DNA of 64,000 nucleotides from Archilochus colubris. Taxonomy: Eukaryota > Chordata > Aves > Apodiformes > Trochilidae. Shown piece by piece: positions 1 through 13,061 of the stretch. The DNA lies in NCBI GenBank assembly GCA_023079485.1, contig CM041090.1:12535403-12599402 (forward strand), written 5' to 3'. The notes beneath the pieces were generated by a model. It searched no databases and was not told where the DNA came from. It worked only from the letters and a program-made list of their open reading frames with translations. A program made the position numbers and the translations under genes. Each line of letters begins with the position of its first letter. The first letter of the stretch is position 1.

Positions 1-3000
1 CAGATCAAATGCCAAAACCATACTTTGCCACAAGAAAAAGTGTGGAACTGGGAGAAGAGCGGATAAAAAATTTAGTCCATATGGTCTAAGTACTGATGTT
101 CAATGCCTTTGTCATCTGCCAAGCACAGGAAGATGCAACTGGAAGTATGCTGTCCTGGATTAACTTTCCAATGGTTTCTTTCCCCATATTTCTGTTTAAA
201 AAGTAATAAATCACCAAGAGCTACTGCATAACAACATTTTCTTTTTACTCAAAGAAAGGCTGTGCCTCTAGTCCCCTACAAATATAGCTTAATATAGAGT
301 CCATGGAGAGAAGGACAAGAGAGCATGGGGTGTTACAAGCTGTGCAGGATTGTCTGCCTTCCTCTGGCACCTAGAGGGGTTCTTGGAGCAACATTATTTT
401 GCTTTTGATCCAGGCAGAGTCAGTAGTAAAACCACATTGTCCTTGTGGGAGTGCTTGGGTCAGAGCAAGCTTCCTGCCAACGGGACACATGTGCCAGGCC
501 TTGCCAAGGAAAGGGGTAGGAATTACCCTATTTAGTAAACTGGGCCAGGCAAACTCTAGAAAATGGACCTTTCCACTACAGAGAGACTGATGAGAGATTC
601 TCCCCACTGACCAGAACTGTGTACAGTATCTCGGATTCTCTCTGATTATAAAATAAGGACACAGAACCGCAGGGGCAGAATCACTGGTGCAGCTTCCCTA
701 GGAGCAGGAAGGAAAAGTGAGCAGAAGATATGAAACAAACTAGAATTCCTGCTTTTAGTGTTCAAATAGTACTCAAAAATTTGGTATTGATGTGATTAGT
801 TCTCTTGAGCTACAAGCCAGCTTAGGAGTTATGCAGCACAAAGACATTGCTGACATCTTCCTCAGGGCTCTGTCTGGCACAGGAGTGGATAAGGAGAGGA
901 TAGAGGGGCTGTGGGACCTGACTGGCTGGTAGCACAGCACAGGGTTTATCCTCCAGGTTCTCTCATTGTTCTTCTGGTGCTTTATCATACCTGTGTGGGA
1001 TGTGTTTTTCCCCCCCATGAGAAATAAATTTAACTCGCAGCACTCCTATTACTCAAATGGGGTGAGGCATACGTGTTTAATATGCTGGCATTTTCAGAAA
1101 GCTTTGTCAATTATGTTTCCTGCCGTGTTCAGAATTCTCATCTGCTCAATAAAACAGTTTCGACCCCTGTCCACCCCCCCAGGCAATCACAATTTCCAAT
1201 TTTCAAATAAAAATTTGCTAGCTCTTTTCAGCTTCTTCCTCTTAGAAAAGGCATAGCTAGAGCCAGTACTAATAAGCAGATTTAGTGCCAAGTTCTTGGT
1301 TCAGTCACACATTTTAATCAAACTTTCAGAACTGAGTAAAGCATTGAGAACACTTCTTCCACTATTCATTTTTTTAGTGAATTATTCATTGAGTATAAAG
1401 CAATAATTGGCTACTGTATCTTGTGGCAGATAGCCTCCCCTAAGACACAAGTATGAATATTGAGAGAGCCATCTAATTCAGACTCTAGTTGTTTTGTATT
1501 GTTTTACAGGATTTTTCACAGGTGGGTCACTTATAGACACGAACATTTTAATCCACATAAGGATTGAACAGCCAACTGATGTGCACACACAGATTTTGCC
1601 AGAGAATTCCTCAAGATCAGACTATTTGAAATCCAAGCAAATGCACTGTTACTACCCAAATTTTTATCACTTACTGGCCACAGATAACTTCAAGCCCATG
1701 AAAAGATATCTGTCATTAAGCCATCTAAGAAAGCACTCAAGTTCTAATTTGCACCTCCTTATTTCAGAAAAAACCCCAGTATGAATAGCTCTGATCAGTT
1801 CAGGGAGCTATATTGTGCTCTAAAGCAGTCTCATCAATTACCAACTTTTAGTTTCCACGTCAATTCTACATGCATGCAAAAGTCTAATTTTGAAAGAGTC
1901 ACAGGATCACAGAAATAAGTCTGCTTAATAGGAAAATAAGAAAATCCCAGGCTATGAAAACGTGCACTGACAAATGTGTTCCCAGGCTGAAAGTATTCTA
2001 AGTTTGCAGGGAAGTTTAAATATTGGCTATAACTTCATGGAAAGTGGTTAAAGTATTACCATTATAGTGCTGAATGTTTGCCCTTCCTCTGCATGACTGT
2101 AATGACAGTCAGACCTACACTGATCAAAGTAACTATATCATATGGTGTTAGTACAGTAAATAAACATTTCAGAGGAAATAATATAATTTCTTCCATTAAT
2201 TCTGCATTGTGTATTTCCTGGCTAAGAAAGTAAATTAAATGCATAACACCTTATCCTGCAAGTATTACACATGTTAAATGAACTGCAACCTGCTCATTTA
2301 ATAAACAGTTATTTTGCTGTGTAAAAGACTGACTACCTTTAAGTATATTAAAATATACAGGACTGACTTCCTAAGTTTTAAATCTACATTTCATATAGTA
2401 AGCAAGAAATAACTCTGCTTGTGTGTCATGTTATTATCTTGGAACTTGTGCTTCCTAGGAGTGCTTTGTCAGACAGATTACTCTGATACCTGCCAGTGTC
2501 TCCAGCTTAGTCACTCTTCTTTCCTAAAGAGCAGAATCTGGCTGCTAATGTGTTAGCACTTATTTTAAGAACATTATTTTTAAGACTTCAGCAAATATGT
2601 CTTATAAAAACTGCTGCTGGGAACAGGCTTAGTTCTAAAAAGAAATCTGCAAAGGTACTTTCCTCCAACAGAAGTCAAAGAACCAAGTGAAGTTTTGACA
2701 AATCTGTACCGGAGTACCATCTGCAATTCCACACGTCTGGAAGTCAGTTCTGGTTAGTTTTTGTCAGGTAACTCAACTTTTCTTACGTCTGGGACCATGA
2801 ACATTTGGGTATTCTTGGTACTCAGAAACTCTTTGGTATTTTGCATGTGAAGGAAAGCAAAATAAACATTTTTTAAAAATAGAAACAAGTGGAAAACATG
2901 CATCATTGACCTGTAACAAAGATTTACAGTGCTGAAAATGGTTCCAGAGATGCGTGGATTTACAACTCTGAAAAGGCTGGATCTTCCTTAATTTTTCCTT

Positions 3001-6000
3001 TTTAACTTCCAGATACAAGGCACTCCTTGGATGATTTTCCACTCAGTTCTGAGTGTTTTTGCTAACAACGATGAGCACTGAACCTTATATCTCAGAGTGT
3101 TCTTATTGTACCCCTGAACCCACACTACTTTCAGTGTGTCATGGTAGGGTTACAAGATTTAATTTAGAACATTTGTACAGTCTCTTAGAATTTCCTTGAA
3201 ATTTTTATGCAAAAAGCAGAGTGGAGATAGAATTTGCTTTCAATAATGCCACTTTTATGATGATCCTTTGATACTGTGAAACATGATTTCCTTCTACCTA
3301 TTTTTGTAAGTCAATTAAGAAGCAGAAACTAAGTGCTGGCTTGTGTCCTGACTACCAGGAGCACTTACAACTTGGCAATGGTTCTGCTAACATAAAACTA
3401 ATGAAGCAAACATATTCAATTTTTTGCTAAACAGGATCTTTCTAAAGTTAAGTTGGCATCAGTAACTGATTCCAGACTTGTTCCTTTTTTTTTTTTTTCC
3501 CATAAACATAAAATTGTTTCTAAATGCTATTTGATAGGATCTTTGTCTCAAAGCAACATGACAAATAATGAAGCAGTAAAATAAATTACATTAAAAAATA
3601 TTTTTTGTGTCTGAAATTGAATGTATTTTATCATATAGGACATGAAAAAGGAGCAGTATAGTACTTCCCTCACTTTTCTTCTCTAAGTTCCTGTTCTCCA
3701 GTGCTCTTACATCTTGAGTAATGAATTACACTTGAGCTGAGTGCAGAGAGTGTAAAATAGTATCTCCACATTTAGGACCATTTTATAGCCAGCTGAGGCT
3801 GGCATTTGTGCAACTGCTATGCAAGGAGAACAATGAGTGAAGCCCTTCAACTGTAAAAATGCACAATTCAGCAAACTGTTGCTTCTGTGAGTCACCCGTA
3901 CTCTGCTGAGCAGATTTTCAGTCCTAGCAAGTCTCTACCATCCTGAGAAAGCTGTAAGGGATGCTACTTGCACACACTGGACCCCTACTTTGCAGACAAG
4001 GAGCATGTATTTACCCATGAGTAGCTTGTTTGGATCTCACTTGCAGGTTATAAACTGGTCCCATTCAAATCCAGATCTGTCTTGCTACAGCAAGATCTGT
4101 ATTTTCAGGTTTGTTGTCCACATACTTAAAACCAGCACTGGCAATTAAATCTGCAGCACAGAATGGTTTTATTTAGCAAATAAGTGGTTTATCACTGAGA
4201 CAAGGCCTATTCCTACCAGCCAGTCTGAGCACTTATGCTGAGGACCTTGTCTTTGCACAGAAATCCTCAGTGAAGGTCTTCTTATGCACCTCATGCTTTT
4301 TAGGGACAGATTTAACTGCTGACTCCTGACAATTTAACTCTATAGAAAAGCACTCTATAATTGTCCTATTTGTAAAATACTTTCTGGAATGGCCATCATG
4401 TGAATTAAATTCCCAAATCAATTGCTGCCTCCAGATGAGCAAAGCTCATCGGTTGAATTTGTGGCTTTTATTCTCAAATAAAGTTTTCTATGCAGGTCAT
4501 AAAAAGTTCAGTCCTAAATGAAAAACTTTTCAAAGGTTGTGTCCAATTACAAACCAGTAATTTAGGTCAGCATGACTGTGTGACCAGTTTGTAAGGCGAG
4601 ATGTTGCAAGGACTGGGTAACTGAGTTCACCACAAGAATGGTATTTGTCCAAAAGTAAGCCTAATTTTCCAAGGTTGGTTATTTCTATATTTGTTGACTT
4701 ATTGATCCTGGGGAACAACACTGCCTAGTCTTATATTCTTTGGTTTCTTATCTACCTATTTACATAATTGGCAATGAATTGCATGTGCAAAGCAGGAAAC
4801 TTCATTCACTGTCCTTTGTTGAGAGTCAGTCTCTTTCTGCCAGAAGTGCATGTTGGTTTTTAAAGTGGAGGTACTTTCTGATTTCAAAATGCTTTACATG
4901 ACAATTTCCAGTCTTAATCCTACAAACGTACATACCAAATGTAAAAATCTTTTAAATCCTCTGACATTTCACTTATATGCCAGATCACAGGCTAAAAGTG
5001 AGCAAGGGCGTCCATTTTGCTGGAACTTATCAGATAGATTACTCCTCTATGCCATACCTCAACTAGCAAGGATGTCTATCACTCATCAGTGAGTAATTAC
5101 CGGGAGGGCAACAAATGTCCACCCAGTTTTGGCACCCACAAAAATGCTTTAGTTGGTCTATTTTGAATGGCACATCAAAAAAGTTTCTTCTTCTCTTGTA
5201 TGTTTGGCATCTCACTTGTTACTTTGATAAGTAAATATTGTACATAACTCAAGCTTAAAAATTTTGTTGCCTTACTACCTAAATAATAATTTGGAATAGT
5301 CATTAGGCTGAGTCCAGAGCGAGTTGTTTTTTCTAAGTCAGTGCCTCTGAACAAAAGTCTCTTTGCTAATATTCAGTGCAATCTTCAGGGTAATGTATTT
5401 TCAAAATCAAGTACTGATCATGCTCACCCTAATAAAACTCAGGCACTATAGAAACATTTCACCGGTTTATCTTGCAATACTTTACAAAGAAGTTAAGTTT
5501 ACCACCATATTAAAGGAGGAGAAATTGAGTGTGATAAAGTGACAAGACTGAGGCTATGAAGTTTGCTGAGCAGAGACAGAAAACAACTGAAGCTGTCTGT
5601 GTTGCAGTACTTTAGTCCTGTTCAGGAGGGATTTATATCATTTTGGGTAGAAGAGATTGAAACATTCAGTTCAGCTTTGAGTTTTGGAATTTTGAGTTGT
5701 GATCTCAGCTGAGATCAGTCTCTAACTGCTTCAGGATTATCTATTAGTAGGATATTTTTGAAAGAAAGAAAATACACATATTGTGTCTCGTATACACATA
5801 TATGTGTCTCTTGGTTATACAGAAACATGCTTGAAATCATAGGGAAGAGAAGGTAGATTAAGAGGAGGTGACACAACTGAAAAAAAAGTCTGTTTTGTTT
5901 ATTAATTTTTGGGGCTACAATACAACCCAGTCCCACCACAAGGTGACATGTCACATTGTCCTTCAAATGAAGTGATTCTGGAAAAGAACAAAGAATAGAC

Positions 6001-7379
6001 AAAGATAGAACTATTCATTCAGAGAAGTTAAAGAACCACTACTTAAGACCACATTTCAGACAAGAGATGAGTCTGACAGGAACATTCTCCCAGAGAGCTA
6101 TTTATGCTAAGTCTCTGGAAAAGGGAGAGCTGAAGATGTAGCCACTGAAGCTGCTCTCTGATCACCTGGGAATTCTCTTTATATAAAGTCTATATATATA
6201 TCAGCAGTTAAAACTGTTTCGTCTCACTGGAGCAGTGCAAAGCTGCAAGCTGGCCCGAGGGTCAGTGCCTTCATATTACAGATGAGAAAGTCAGAGACTA
6301 CTCAAACTGTAACATCAAGTAAAGAAACCTGATTTGTGGCCTTCATATATCCAGTCTTCTACTTAAAGAAGAAAAAGGCTTTGGAATTGATTAACCATGC
6401 CAAGGAAGGATTTGGAAATACCGGAGTAGAAACCTCTAGCATTGCTGTAGTTCAAAAAGATAATTGTTAAGTAAACAGAACTTTCAAAGCAAGAGCTTTG
6501 CTCTACATAGCAAATAAGCACTTAATCAGGCATGTAAATGGAAGAGAGGAATCTCAGGTATTTTCTGAAGGTAGTTTAGGGGCACTTAGGACTGCTGTTA
6601 TGTGCTCCAGTTGGTACCCCTGGTAGATTTATCAAAGTGGTCAAGAGATTTTGTGAAACTAGATAAAGGCTCTTCAGAGCTATACAGTAGACTGAAGATC
6701 ATCCTGGAAAATGCCAGAATTGTTGGGTAGTACTTCAAGTGTATTTTTCGTTGTTACTCCTGGAAAAAAAGGGGCTCTGATTAGTCCCATGTTTTCTAGG
6801 AACACAGAAAGATTCTTGTTAAAGTAGAAAAAGGATAGTAGTAAAAATCACGGAAGAAGCTGTGTAATAAAGAATTGAATTATGCTGCTTATATTTGAAT
6901 GTTTATATTCAGTAAGAAAAGATGACAATGAGGAACATGAGGAAGTAGTGGGAAGAGTATGCAAATGTTCTGAGGGGAGTTACTGTTGGTCGTTTCTCTT
7001 CCTCAGCTGGTCTGTCTGCTTTTGAGTGAATTACTGAGAAGATGCATCACAAGTTATGTCTCTGTTGCTGTGGGAATTCTGCTTAAAGGTGGATGTCACA
7101 CATAGAGTTTGCTCAGGTCTGTGGTTAGTGGAGGGGTGGTCAGGAATGATGGGCTCCTAGCTGAGTAGGAAACGTAGCAGTACAGGGACCAGCAATGCCC
7201 TCTAGCAGGGGAGCACCGGATGCTGCACCCTTGTACCTCCCCTCTGGCACAAAACGCTGCTGTCTGTAGCTCCAGCTGACAGGGAAACAACAATTTCACA
7301 GCTGGGGCTCCATCACTTTTTGGACATTGTTACTGGAAGAATAACCAGTGTGGGTGTTCTCCATGAAAAGGACTAAATG
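1..7379. other. AT-rich noncoding stretch, no gene recognised
   Basis: Only short reading frames (under about 100 codons) occur here. None has a recognisable motif or a convincing acceptor/donor pair. The sequence reads like intron or intergenic vertebrate DNA. It holds a T-run near 3485-3498, a short TA run near 6190 and one 18-bp palindrome at 5700-5717. No repeat family was recognised by eye, though diverged old repeats could be missed. Confidence 0.6.
5700..5717. repeat. 18-bp perfect palindrome
   Basis: TGATCTCAGCTGAGATCA equals its own reverse complement over 18 bases. The centre is CAGCTG, an E-box core. The pairing stops at a G/G mismatch on each side. Function is unknown. Confidence 0.9.
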
Positions 7380-7755
7380 AATCATAGAATCATAGAATTG
7401 GCTGGGTTGGAAGGGACCTCAGAGATCACCAAGTCCAACCCTTGATCCACTACCGTCGTGGTTCCCAGCCCATGGCACTGAGTGCCACATCCAGTCTCTT
7501 TTTAAATATCTCTAGGGATGGAGAATCCACTGCTTCCCTGGGCAGCCCATTCCAATGTCCGATCACCCTCTCCGTAAAAAAATTATTTCTAATGTCCAAC
7601 CTAAACCTCCCCCGGCACAACTTAAGACCATGCCCTCTTGTCTTGCTGAGAGTTGCCTGGGAAAAGAGACCAACCCCCACCTGGCTACAGCCTCCTTTCA
7701 GGGAGCTGTAGAGAGTGATAAGGTCTCCTCTGAGCCTCCTCTTCTCCAGGATGAA
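7380..7755 (-). mobile_element. CR1 LINE, 5'-truncated 3' end
   Basis: The plus strand opens with the doubled ATCATAGAAT unit, which is the reverse complement of the CR1 3' terminal repeat, so the element lies on the minus strand. Reading the minus strand from about 7680 to 7450 gives the C-terminal tail of the CR1 ORF2 reverse-transcriptase protein. The family hallmarks are [35 protein letters not shown]. This 76-codon stretch is still open, which makes it the least decayed CR1 copy in the window. The 5' end (plus-strand right end, near 7750) stops abruptly after the CTTCTCCAGG segment, as expected for 5' truncation during target-primed insertion. No flanking target duplication is obvious. 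Confidence 0.95.
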
Positions 7756-10700
7756 ATGGACTTGTTGTCTGGTAGTTGTCTAGTCAAAACAGCATAAATT
7801 TACTTGGGCAGCTGAGGTGTGACTCCTGGAAGCCACTTTGTCATGTTCTGTCCCCTACCATGTGTTTCCTGTTTGAGAGCAGTCACTACCATTTTCCATG
7901 AACACTTAATAGGATGCAATTTCAATATTTTTCCTACGTATACACTGAACATATTTAGAATAAAGATATTAGTGACTTCCCTCTCCTTTTTTTCAAGTAT
8001 TGTGAAGGAAAGTGATCACACTTCCAAAACTGGACAAAATTTGTTTAACATATCTCTCTCAAATTCTGACTTAGGCATCTATAATAAGATATTATTGCAA
8101 AACTAACAGTTCTTGTTAACTGTTCACTTTTCCAAATGGAAATAAATTGCTTTTAGAGACTGTTTCCCATATAAATAAATAAAGCTAACCTCAGTGGGTA
8201 AGTTGAACGATATTTTACATATCTCTTCAAACAAACAAAACAATCTATTGTGCAAAAAATCCCAAATAATTACTATCAAAACAGCATTTAGATTAGACTC
8301 AAACATTTCAAATCAGGCTGAGACTTCAGCCCATACAATAGAATATACGTACCACCAATGCAGGATAATTCAGTGGTTCTCAAAATTATGATCTATTGTA
8401 GTGTGCCAATAATTTTCTAAATCTGCCATCAAACCACATACCTCAGTAAGAGAAATGTTATTTAAAAGGCAGCAAACCTGTTATTTTGCTAACTTAAAGC
8501 CATATGGTCTCTCTCAGGCTTTGCAGCGCAAATTCCCTTGCAATACTGAGACTAATTCTTTAGTCAGTAAATGCTTGTGAATTGCACCTTTACCCATCTG
8601 CCATGCCATGGCAAGGAAGTGGCACTCCTACATCTACAAAAATTCCATTCACTTTGTTTCTTGGAGTGCTGAGCTCAGACTACATTTTCCATAGATTTTT
8701 TTTTTGTTGATTCCTCATTGTCCTCTCTGTCTCGTGTTCGCCCTCTTGGAAGTATCCCTTGCAGTGGATACACTAAAATGTGATTGTAATGGGTGAAGTC
8801 AACAGACTGCTGACTTGATTCACAATAAAGGATCAGGCCAAATGATCCCATTGTAATAGACAATAGATCACAAATTGTCCCCCACAGAAGTTCAAGCAGT
8901 TGTGCTTGTAAATATCATTTTACATTTTGTAATTAACTTTATTCAGACAAAAACTTGGTTTCTGACCACGATTGTAATATTCTCAGGTTGTTTGCAAAAT
9001 AGTTTATAGAAGGCAGTTCTGTGATGAATTTTGATTTTTTTTTAAAGCACATTTTGACAACGGTGAGTACAAAACCTTTTCCAATCTCACACTGAGCAAA
9101 ATATGTAAGGTTGTTCTTTAGGGATTCCTTTTCTCAGTGTGTGTATGTACAAATACAGAGCCCTTCCACAGGCTTTGGTGATGCCAGTCCTTTGCTAAAG
9201 CTTGCAAAGCCAACTCTATAATGAGAATAATTTGACACTGGGTGGAGAATAAGGAACATAAATCTATTTGGTTTGTGTTCCTGATGCTGTAGTTTGTAAT
9301 TGGTACAGGTACAGTCTGGCTTGACTTCTCGTGGTTTTTGGGTTTTTTTTTCTTCCCCATTTTCTTTTTTTTTAATGTAAAAGGCTGCTGACATTTCAAA
9401 TGACAAATCTAGTTTCCTCCAGTTCTCAAAAGAGGAAGCCTGTCTTCAGTGAGCATGTGAATCAGATACTGCTGCCAAATGGAAATAGTGTCTTTTGGGG
9501 CCAAAGTTTCAAAGAACGGATCCTGTACCAGCAGCACAGTGCTTACTGCATATCTTGAACACAAAGCCAGATAATGAACTTCAAATATGACTATGCAGAA
9601 GGTACCTCTGCTAGCAGGTCTCCCAACTCCCACAAAAAAAGAGTCTGACAGCTGAACTAAGGGAGTTCTGCAATCACTCCCATATCCATTAGACAGGGAA
9701 AAGCTGCACAGAGGTTAAAAAGGGCAATTTAGGTGAGTGGTAAGGGGGAGGCAATATTATTTTTACCTGCCCTTTCAAGTGCTGAATCACTGAATATATA
9801 AATTAAGTAACAAACCACAAAGACAATCTGGTGGCTCTTTCTACTTTGTTAAAACTAAAGGGGCAGGGAAGCAGGAGTTCAGTGTGTTTGGCCACCCATT
9901 AGTTTAACAAAACCTCTTGCTATCTGAAGAGGGGAAAAGTCTCTTGTTCTAGTCAAACAGCCTGCACTGTTTCTCTCTTATTTCTCTCTACAGGGCTCTC
10001 TTTCATAAGCTTTACTATGACCTCAATGCAAATTAAAAGGCAGTGTAAGGAAACATAAATTATGACCTATGGCAGAGAAGTTAAGAAATTTAAATACAAG
10101 TGTAAATAAAAACAAGGCAGTATAAATAAAAGTAGAGGTCACATCTACTCAGCACAGTCACTGTTGTTTCTATTGTGGGAGCAACAAAGGAATCCAGAAG
10201 AAGCAAAGTTTCCCACTGTGTTGACTGCTGCTTAAAGACAGAATGTAAGAGGTATCTCTACCACCAAGAGCCTTTAAGTTCAGCCTAGATTTTATGCAGC
10301 ATCTCTACAGAAAATCTGTTCTAAAAGGAAGTCACGTTTACTTAAAGGAGGGATAACACTGTAGAATATTCCATACTGTAAAAAAAGGAATTGTGTCAGA
10401 AATGCTTTCACTGATTCCATGGCAAAGAGAACACATTTGTATCTATATCTTTTTCACACAAATCTCTTCAGAGATCTTGTTATTTGCAGTTCTCAGGAAT
10501 GCATAGCTTTTTATCAACCCCCTTCAGAGAAAACCATATATCATTATGGAACAGCACCGAGTGGCCTTAAAGCAAAAGTGTTCAGAGAGTTCTGACACAA
10601 AACCCACAACTATATGTTTAGGACACTATATGAATCATCCTTATTATCACAAAAGGAAGCATCCAATTAGAAACAGACATCTGAAATTTCTGGTGGAGGG

Positions 10701-12570
10701 CATGGTAGACCAAGGAATTAAGTAAAGCAAGGAAAAAACACAGTAACATGCTTGTGTTAGGCTGGTACACTATTTAGTACAGTGCAACTGTGGATCAGCC
10801 AAATGTTACTTGCCAAATCTTGTTTCTGCTGTAGTAGTCTGGATACAGTTACAAAGTAAATGGGAATGACACTCTTGGCATATAAATGGTTAGCAGATAT
10901 TAATTCCAGAATTTAGGCAGCTGTCTGGTGCAACCGAATATATTTTGTAAGTAGTTTTCCATATAAAATGTCTCAGAGAAGGCTTTGCAGCTCATCATCC
11001 TTTGTATATGCATACACAAGAGGATGCCAGTTGCAATATGATCCATGTTTAGAATATAGAGGCATAGCATAGGCAGAGGCCAATGAAGTAAGCTCTAATG
11101 TAACCAGCCACTAGTAAACAGCAGCTAACCAAGAGTTTATCAGCATATCACTATGCACAACAAACCCTAATATTTCAGTAAAGCATAATAGTGTGTGCAA
11201 GCTCTGCTGTCACATCTTACCAGACTGGAGGCTTATGGGAGGTGAGGACAGGACATCCACACAGCTCTGTGCTGCATGTGGGAGGAGCAGAGCACCACAT
11301 GATGGTTCTGCTTTAAATCCTCAGCACAGGTTGCATTTTTCAGAATCAACACATTAATAAAAAGGCCAACTCTGTACAGCTTTTTACCTTTTGGATGGTA
11401 AGATATCAGGCTCTTTTTCCTGAAAACAGAAAGCAAGAACGAAGTGTGTAAGTCATTAATATGAAAAAAATCATCCTACATTATTAGAAGATGGCTGCTT
11501 TCGTAACACCAAAGGAGCTGAACAAAGGAACAATGGCATTAACTGCTGCTGGACTTTCAAGAATATGTATATGATGTGACTGTATGAAGTATGTCAGCAC
11601 ATCATTCTTTCAGTGGGAGAAACACAACAGAACTGAAGTGGTACTTATTATACCAATATGAAAAATATTCTCATTTCCTTCCATTTTCTGTTAGATCTCC
11701 CATTTGCCTCACCACAAAGTAGTAATGACTGCACAGCTACAAAGTGAACTGGCTACTTTCTATTCAGTGCTTTAACTTGTGATCCCTCCATTGTGATCAC
11801 TAATTGTGCAGCTTAGAGCTCATTCAAAGTCTCATAGCTGTGCAATATTGCTGAGGGGTCAGATGGGACAAAGTCCAAATATCCTGACTGGTCAGACTTC
11901 AGTTTGGCAGCAGTGAGTCTCTTAACTTTCTGTTCATTTAAAAAAGGTCTCATTTCCAGTATTCCAGATCTATTTTCTCAGGACTGGAAGAAGATCCGTT
12001 ACTCATGCTCAAAATCCTCCAAGCAAACAGCCTGGCTTCTGGATTGCCAGAGGCATTGGAGAGTAAACACTGCTGAAATACAGAAACTCTACTGAACATG
12101 GAAATGATGATATGGAAAAGCTTCTTCAAGAAAGTGTAGTAGACTTGTGGAACTTGTTAACAAAGGACAGTGTGGATGCATGAATTTTACAGGATTACTG
12201 GGAAATGGTGGCTAACTGGGAGAGAGATTACTGAAAAACTGGCATCGGGCTTAGGCAGTCTTCCAATCTGAAAGAATCAAGATGCTGGGAGACTGCTAGG
12301 GAGTTGGAGATAAAACATGGAGCTAAAAAAACCCTGGACTTTTTTGTTCATATGGAAAGACATTTCTGATTTACAAATTGCTGGTTGTCAGGATCTTTCA
12401 AATAACAGGGAATGATGACAATACATTCATCCTGCTTTTATGCTCTTTTGTACATCCCTGCTGTAGACTGCTGTTGGGACAGGATGTGGGTGGCATGGAC
12501 CCTTGGATCTTGTATAGCTGTCCTAGTGCTCAAGAACAGCAATCTAATTCAGAACACTGCTCTTCCAGAC
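7756..12570. other. Noncoding stretch, no gene recognised
   Basis: No reading frame here has both recognisable protein content and splice signals. A strong pyrimidine-rich acceptor-like site ends at about 9991 (see findings), but no matching donor follows. The rest looks like intron or intergenic DNA with short A and T runs. Confidence 0.55.
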
Positions 12571-12640
12571 ACTTTTTTTTGTTTGTTGTTTTTTTGTTTG
12601 TTTGTTTGTTGTTTTTGTTTGGTTTTGTTTTTGTTTTTTT
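12571..12640. repeat. T-rich (TTTG)n low-complexity tract
   Basis: A run of T's interrupted by single or double G's, mostly TTTG units, about 70 bp long. It sits about 40 bp upstream of a plus-strand CR1 copy. It creates an apparent hydrophobic F/L/V-rich reading frame (part of 12378-12755) that should not be taken as a protein. Confidence 0.85.
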
Positions 12641-12679
12641 AAACAAGACTGTTCAGAGGCATCTTCTGGCATATCCTGA

Positions 12680-13061
12680 GGCTGTTCAGCCTGGAGAACA
12701 GGAGGCTGAGAGGACATCTTACTGCTCTCTACAGCTACCTAAAAGGAGGCTGTGATGAGGAGGGTGTTGGCCTCTTTTCCCTCGTGACTGGTGATATGAC
12801 AAGGGGAAATGGGTTCAAGTTCCACCAGAAGAGGTTCAGATTGGATATTAGAAAAAATTTATTCTCTGAAAGAGTGGTGAAGCATTGAAACAGGTTGTCC
12901 ACAGGTGGTGGAGTCACCATTCCTGGGGGGTTCAAAAAATGGGTAGATGTGGTGCTTTGGGAGATGATGTAGTGATTCAGGTGGTGTGGGACTGACCATT
13001 GGACTTGATGATCTAGAAGGTCCTTTCCAACCACGATGATTCTCTGATCCTACGATCCTAC
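12680..13061 (+). mobile_element. CR1 LINE, 5'-truncated 3' end, decayed
   Basis: On the plus strand this reads as the C-terminal part of CR1 ORF2: a leucine/arginine segment [13 protein letters not shown], then a YLKGG-type motif, then [18 protein letters not shown]. An in-frame TGA follows, so the coding capacity is lost. The 3' end carries the CR1 tail, with GGTCCTTTCCAACC followed by imperfect copies of the ATTCTATGATCC-type terminal repeat ending near 13061. It is the only CR1 copy in the window on the plus strand. Confidence 0.93.

Noticed and set aside
12378..12755. 125-codon plus-strand reading frame with hydrophobic F/L/V-rich run
   Set aside because: The hydrophobic run is the translation of the (TTTG)n tract, and the end runs into a CR1 copy out of its gene context.
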